Source: Streptomyces longispororuber
GTDB taxonomy: Bacteria; Actinomycetota; Actinomycetes; Streptomycetales; Streptomycetaceae
Direction of reading: 5' to 3'
Assembly (NCBI RefSeq): GCF_024448165.1
Contig: NZ_JAMOLN010000070.1
Coordinates: 1 to 42,520 of the forward strand
DNA length: 42,520 nucleotides
Numbering within the stretch: position 1 is the first letter of the stretch; each line of letters starts with the position of its first letter. Shown one piece after another: positions 39,041-42,520 of this stretch. Made by a program: the position numbers and the translations under genes. Under the pieces are notes generated by a model. It ran no database searches. It was not told where the DNA came from and saw only the letters and a list, made by a program, of their open reading frames with translations.

Positions 39041-39973
39041 ATGTCAACTCCTTCGCGTAGAACCTCTAAGAAGATCTACTTCGGACCTCCCCCGGGTGTC
39101 ACTCCCGGTCAGCGATTCAAGGGGCACACCGAACTGCATGCTGCGAGTGTGCATCGGTTCAGGGGGCAGGGAATCTCCGGAACGGAACACGAGGGCGTTG
39201 ACTCCATCGTTGCGAGTGGCGGCTACGCGGCAGATCGCGACGAGGGGAACGTCGTGATCTATACGGCCATGGGGGGCAGTCCCGACGATGACGGCCACAT
39301 AACAGAGGACCAAGAGTTGGTCGGCCGCAATGCAGGTCTCGTGCTCAATGAGCGAGAAGGTCTGCCTATTCGCTTCGTGCGTGGCTTGAATATTCGAAGC
39401 GGGAAAGCACGGGGCGGCTACGAGTACGCGGGCCTATATCTCGTTGAGGAGCATTGGAGTTGCCGTACGGAACGGGGCCACCTCATGTGGCAATTCCGTC
39501 TTGTCAGGGACGAAGGGGAGGTTGTGCCAGCCGGCGTCGCGGTTGAGATCGACGATGACATGACTGACCTTGAGCGCGCCACCGCCCGTTTCGTCACTGC
39601 TCAACGCCGGGTTCGGAACACTCGGGCGTCTCGAAAAGTCAAGTCGATCTACGGCAACATCTGTCAGATCTGTCGTATCCCGGTGGTTGTCGATGGGGAT
39701 GGAGCCCCCTACAGCGAGGGGGCTCACATACAGGCTCTAGGCGAGCCTCATCGCGGGCCCGACGTGACGTCGAACATTCTCTGCCTGTGCCCGAACTGCC
39801 ATGTGAGGTTCGATAACGGCGCTCTGCTGATAACGGATGACCTCAAGGTTGTGGACGGTTTTACGCGGGAGCTGATAGGTAGCCTCAACGTTCGGTACAA
39901 CCAACACCGGATAGGAGTGGACTTCTTGCGGCAGCACCGGTCTCGTTGGGCTGACAGAAGTCAGGGGCTCTGA
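39041..39973 (+). CDS. SRA(YDG)-HNH nuclease, probable modification-dependent restriction enzyme
   Basis: 310 residues from ATG 39041; an in-frame start at 38972 lies within the repeat region. The N-terminal SRA/YDG domain is clear: YFGPPPGVTPGQRFKGHTEL, GTEHEGVDSIVASGGYAADR, DEGNVVIYTAMGG, GLPIRFVRGLN, YEYAGLYLVEEHW. The C-terminal HNH domain has CQICRIP, EGAHIQALGEPHRG, then NILCLCPNCHVRFDNG with conserved His, Asn and His and two CxxC pairs. SRA reads modified cytosine, and SRA-HNH proteins (for example ScoMcrA in S. coelicolor, which has an extra domain) cut modified DNA. GC content is visibly lower than in the surrounding core genes, suggesting transfer. Confidence 0.92.
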   Translation: MSTPSRRTSKKIYFGPPPGVTPGQRFKGHTELHAASVHRFRGQGISGTEHEGVDSIVASGGYAADRDEGNVVIYTAMGGSPDDDGHITEDQELVGRNAGLVLNEREGLPIRFVRGLNIRSGKARGGYEYAGLYLVEEHWSCRTERGHLMWQFRLVRDEGEVVPAGVAVEIDDDMTDLERATARFVTAQRRVRNTRASRKVKSIYGNICQICRIPVVVDGDGAPYSEGAHIQALGEPHRGPDVTSNILCLCPNCHVRFDNGALLITDDLKVVDGFTRELIGSLNVRYNQHRIGVDFLRQHRSRWADRSQGL

Positions 39974-39991
39974 GGTCCCAGGGTGCGGAGG

Positions 39992-41029
39992 CTACTGACC
40001 GTGGCACGCCCCATAAGAACTCCCCGACCCGCACCAACACAAAGCCCCATCCTCCGGCGGCCAGACAACCGCCCGCCCCCGCGCCGCCAGCGTCGTCGCG
40101 TACTGCGGCAGCAGCGACGCCTCGCTCGGCGAAGAAGCCTCCGACGCCGCGAACGCCTCGTACGAGGGCACGGTCCCCGTCACGATGCCGAGGTTCCCCG
40201 TGCCCGACGCCGACAGTTCCCTCAACGCCTCCTCTATCGACGCCAAGTGGGCCTCGTAGGAGGGGTATTCGGAGGTCAGGGACGGGTACGCCGCGATCAG
40301 TTCCGCGTACTCCGTCGACGACCAGTGCAGGACCGCCACCGGGAACGGGCGGGAGAGGGCCTCCCGGTACGAGCCCAGTTCCGCGCGCAGGCGCGTGATC
40401 TCGGCCTGGAGTTCCGCCGGGTTCTCCGAGCCGAGGGCCCACAGCCGCTTCGGGTCGTGGAGTTCGTCGAGGGAGACCGCGGTGCGGTTCGCCTCGTCGG
40501 CCAGGGCGTCCCACTCGTCGTGCGGCGCGCCCATCAGGCGGCGTACGCGGTGCCGGCCCAGGAGGAGCGGGTGCCGGGGGAGGGGCGACGGGGAGCCCGG
40601 TGCCCGTTCCGCGGCCGGGACCAGGAGTTCCAGCGCCTCCGTGAACGTGTCGTGCGCCTCTTGCAGCTCGTCGTGGGATTCGAGGGACTCCGCCGCGATC
40701 ACCCAGGGCGCGGGTTCGCGCGGAGCCGTCGTGCGGATGCCCGTGATGATGGCGCGGGCCTCGGCCTCGTGGCCGTACTCCCAGAGGTTCGCCGCCTTGA
40801 GGGCGCGGACCAGGGCGGGGGCCTGGACGTCGGGGGAGGCGAGCAGGGCGTCGTAGTGCGCGGTCGCGCGCTCGCGGGCGTCGGCCAGTTCGTAGTGGGC
40901 GGCGGCCTGGAGGAGCAGCTGCTCCGCGTCCTCGGGGTACATCGCCGCCGTGCGCTCCAGGCGCTCGGCTTCCGCGACGTGGTCGGCGCGATCGTTCTCG
41001 GCTGGCGTGGCAGGCGTGTCGGGGCGCAT
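39992..41029 (-). CDS. SEC-C motif protein with TPR-like helical region
   Basis: 345 residues from ATG 41029 (MRPDTPATPAENDRADHVAE). The first ~150 residues are a TPR-like helical array: HVAEAERLERTAAMYPEDAE, LLLQAAAHYELADARERATA, LVRALKAANLWEYGHEAEAR. A mixed region follows (PFPVAVLHWSSTEYAELIAA). The end is a SEC-C zinc motif, C331-W-C333-GSGSSYGA-C342-H, which binds zinc as at the C-terminus of SecA. The function of such stand-alone proteins is unknown. It is convergent with the nuclease gene. Confidence 0.88.
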   Translation of the reverse strand: MRPDTPATPAENDRADHVAEAERLERTAAMYPEDAEQLLLQAAAHYELADARERATAHYDALLASPDVQAPALVRALKAANLWEYGHEAEARAIITGIRTTAPREPAPWVIAAESLESHDELQEAHDTFTEALELLVPAAERAPGSPSPLPRHPLLLGRHRVRRLMGAPHDEWDALADEANRTAVSLDELHDPKRLWALGSENPAELQAEITRLRAELGSYREALSRPFPVAVLHWSSTEYAELIAAYPSLTSEYPSYEAHLASIEEALRELSASGTGNLGIVTGTVPSYEAFAASEASSPSEASLLPQYATTLAARGRAVVWPPEDGALCWCGSGSSYGACHGQ

Positions 41030-41076
41030 GGAGGACACGGTACTGCCGCGGGCCCGTGCGCGGACCGCCCCCATCG

Positions 41077-41153
41077 GGCCCGGTCAGGAATCCGGCCCGG
41101 TCAGGAAACCGGCCCGGTCAGGAAACCGGCCCGGTCAGGATTCCGGACCGGTC
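41077..41153 (+). repeat. 17-base tandem repeat
   Basis: Four exact-length copies of GGCCCGGTCAGGAAACC (41077-41093, 41094-41110, 41111-41127, 41128-41144), differing only in two bases near the end (AATCC, AAACC, AAACC, ATTCC), plus a partial fifth. A 17-base unit breaks any reading frame, so it is non-coding. It lies in the gap between the SEC-C and sortase genes. Confidence 0.9.
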
Positions 41154-41264
41154 GCCCGGGTGGGCTCAGGCGGGCGCCGCCGCCCGTCTTGTCCGTCAGC
41201 GCGTGCGCGCGTCGAGTCGACTGATCACGCTCCGTCAACCCATAAGGAGGCGAGGGAGAGGCAA

Positions 41265-42209
41265 GTGGTCGTCAATTTGCGCTTGGGCATGGCGAGTTGG
41301 CGGCGTGCGATCTATCTTGCGCGCGTGCCGCAGCGTACGCGTACGGACCATGACCATGACCATGACCGTGACCATGACCATGGCGATGACGACGACCGGC
41401 GACCCAGTATCGTGGCCCACGGGCACCGCCCCGCCCGGCCCGTGCGGTCGCCCGGTGTCCGGCTGCTCTGGACCGGGGCCGAGGCCGCCGTCACCCTCGG
41501 CCTCGTCCTGCTCCTGCTCGTCGTGCACCAGCTGTGGTGGACCAACCGGGAGGCCAAGGCGGGGGCCGAGCGGCAGGTGCGGTCCCTTGAGCGGGAGTGG
41601 GGGCAGCCGCAGAAGCAGGGGCAGGAGCCGTCGAGCGGCGGTGAGTCCACCCCGGCGGGCGGGGCCGACGACGATCCCGCCGTCGGAGGCACCGGAAGCA
41701 CCGGAGGCACGCGCGCCGAGCCGCAGTCCCGCACCGCCGTCGCGCCCCGCCCGAACTGGGACCAGGCCTACGCCATCCTCTCCATCCCCCGCCTCGGCCT
41801 GCGCGCCCCCGTCGCGCAGGGCGTCAGCAAGCCGAACGTCCTCAACCACGGCTACGTGGGCCACTACCCGGGCACCGCCCAGCCGGGCCGCGCCGGGAAC
41901 TTCGCGCTGGCCGGGCACCGGAACACCCACGGGGAACCGTTCCGGTACATCAACCGGCTGCGGCGCGGCGACACCCTCACCGTGGAGACCAAGAGCGCCA
42001 CGTACACGTACGTCGTCGACCGGACGCTGGGGCAGACCGCGCCGAGCGACGGGGGCGTGATCGATCCCGTGCCGCGCAGTCGTGTCGTGCCGTCCGCCGG
42101 GTACCGGGAGCCGGGGTACTACATCACCCTCACCACCTGCACCCCCGAGTACACGTCCAAGTACCGGCTCGTGGTGTGGGGGAAGCTGAGCTCGATGCGG
42201 CCCCGTTAG
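41265..42209 (+). CDS. Class E sortase
   Basis: 314 residues from GTG 41265, preceded by AAGGAGG and GGGAGAGG. GTG/ATG codons further down (41289, 41325) are alternatives. A cytosolic N-terminus contains an Asp-His tract (DHDHDHDRDHDHGDDDD, residues 28-44). One helix follows (AAVTLGLVLLLLVVHQLWW), then a disordered linker. The sortase domain has AILSIPRLGLRAPVAQGVSK, catalytic H218 (FALAGHRNTHG), C292 (TLTTCTPEYTSKY) and R301 (RLVVWG). It attaches proteins with a C-terminal LPxTG/LAxTG-like signal to peptidoglycan; no substrate is encoded nearby. Confidence 0.93.
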   Translation: MVVNLRLGMASWRRAIYLARVPQRTRTDHDHDHDRDHDHGDDDDRRPSIVAHGHRPARPVRSPGVRLLWTGAEAAVTLGLVLLLLVVHQLWWTNREAKAGAERQVRSLEREWGQPQKQGQEPSSGGESTPAGGADDDPAVGGTGSTGGTRAEPQSRTAVAPRPNWDQAYAILSIPRLGLRAPVAQGVSKPNVLNHGYVGHYPGTAQPGRAGNFALAGHRNTHGEPFRYINRLRRGDTLTVETKSATYTYVVDRTLGQTAPSDGGVIDPVPRSRVVPSAGYREPGYYITLTTCTPEYTSKYRLVVWGKLSSMRPR

Positions 42210-42220
42210 GCTCCTTCCTC

Positions 42221-42430
42221 GTGATCAACCGGCCCCACCTGCTCTGGCTCCTCGTGCCCTTCGTGCTGTACATCGGCGCGCTCCCGTTCGTGAACCGCGT
42301 CGAGCCCGTCGTGCTCGGGCTGCCGTTCCTGTTCGCGTGGCTGCTCGCCGCGACGCTCCTCACGCCCGTCGCCGTCTGGCTGGCCTGGCGCGGGGACCAC
42401 AAGGGGACCCGGGGGCGCGGCCATGAGTGA
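42221..42430 (+). CDS. DUF3311 small membrane protein
   Basis: 69 residues from GTG 42221. Two helices (LLWLLVPFVLYIGALPFVN and VVLGLPFLFAWLLAATLLTP) and the end VWLAWRGDHKG match DUF3311. This family is found directly before sodium:solute symporter genes, and the next gene overlaps it by eight bases, so it is probably an accessory subunit of that transporter. Confidence 0.9.
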   Translation: MINRPHLLWLLVPFVLYIGALPFVNRVEPVVLGLPFLFAWLLAATLLTPVAVWLAWRGDHKGTRGRGHE

Positions 42431-42520
42431 CGGAGCCGTCGCCACCACCCTCTTCGGTGTCTTCATGGTCGTCACCGTCGCCCTGGGGCTGCTCGCCGTG
42501 CGCGGCAAGGGCAGGGGCGG
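42423..42520 (+). CDS. Probable sodium:solute symporter, 3' end outside the window
   Basis: Only the first 32 codons are present. The start MSDGAVATTLFGVFMVVTVA and LGLLAVRGKGRG resembles the first helix and following loop of SSS-family symporters. The identification rests mainly on the eight-base overlap with the DUF3311 gene, the usual arrangement for this pair. Confidence 0.7.
   Translation, partial: MSDGAVATTLFGVFMVVTVALGLLAVRGKGRG

Noticed and set aside
35231..39973. Complete integrative element or prophage
   Set aside because: No integrase, recombinase, attachment repeat or phage structural gene is visible; only an accessory-looking block is supported.
41077..41153. CRISPR array
   Set aside because: The 17-base units are directly adjacent with no spacers, and no cas gene is present.
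40950..41264. Upstream extension of the sortase through the 17-base repeats
   Set aside because: A 17-base repeat cannot preserve a reading frame meaning, and good ribosome sites lie just before GTG 41265.

Overview
The window is a stretch of high-GC actinobacterial chromosome, almost certainly Streptomyces or a close relative. The signs are strong third-position GC, GTG starts, Streptomyces-type families (DUF397/XRE/ATPase trio, DUF3618, DUF2017, DUF1707, class E sortase) and DasR-type dre operators in front of a duplicated N-acetylglucosamine PTS permease. The first gene lacks its 5' end and the last lacks its 3' end.

Layout. 1-2.3 kb: two RDD-family membrane proteins and a small membrane protein. 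2.5-5.2 kb: a large secreted M6-type metalloprotease with several dyads upstream and a strong terminator. 5.2-8.6 kb: a small conserved protein, the NAD-salvage pair pncB-pncA, then clpS and a DUF2017 gene. 8.6-10.5 kb: an amino-acid permease with a long structured leader. 10.5-12.4 kb: a sulfur-carrier cysteine synthesis cluster, mec - short Cys-containing leader peptide - cysO - cysM. 12.6-14.0 kb: a membrane-anchored PemK/MazF-like protein and an MBL-fold hydrolase. 14.1-17.4 kb: nagE2, nagE1 and nagF with dre operators. 17.4-19.4 kb: rph, a lipoprotein, rdgB and an unusual tRNA with anticodon UAG. 19.5-23 kb: an MHS-family transporter, bcp, DUF3618, a GroES-like protein, and a guanidinium exporter behind a guanidine-III-type riboswitch. 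22.9-28.9 kb: a class A penicillin-binding protein, an ABC-2 exporter (two permeases plus ATPase) and a DUF1707 protein. 29-35.2 kb: a GDSL hydrolase, DUF445, a broken small ORF, GNAT, a GlxA-type regulator, two VOC proteins and a small membrane protein. 35.2-40.0 kb: an accessory-looking block with lower GC and more relaxed codon use (HTH/zinc-ribbon protein, Nudix, DUF397 + XRE/DUF5753 + RsbW-like ATPase, SRA-HNH nuclease). 40.0-42.5 kb: a SEC-C protein, a class E sortase, and DUF3311 plus the start of a sodium:solute symporter.

Genes that work together. Mec, CysO and CysM form the CysO-dependent cysteine pathway. Here CysO ends in GG-Met-Arg, so its diglycine is masked, and the neighbouring JAMM protease is the obvious unmasking enzyme. 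The preceding 33-codon peptide and a hairpin over the cysO Shine-Dalgarno look like cysteine-responsive control. NagE1/NagE2 (EIIC) and NagF (EIIB) form the GlcNAc PTS under DasR-like control. PncB and PncA recycle nicotinamide/nicotinate. Gdx is controlled by its riboswitch. The order mec-cysO-cysM-MBL-rph-rdgB parallels the mycobacterial Rv1334-Rv1341 region, with the GlcNAc PTS lying between the MBL gene and rph.

Best candidates for something new: the UAG-anticodon tRNA with a short variable arm; the masked CysO with its leader-peptide switch; a hairpin repeat family showing compensatory changes; and the SRA-HNH nuclease beside a fused RsbW-like ATPase that has an internal start site.
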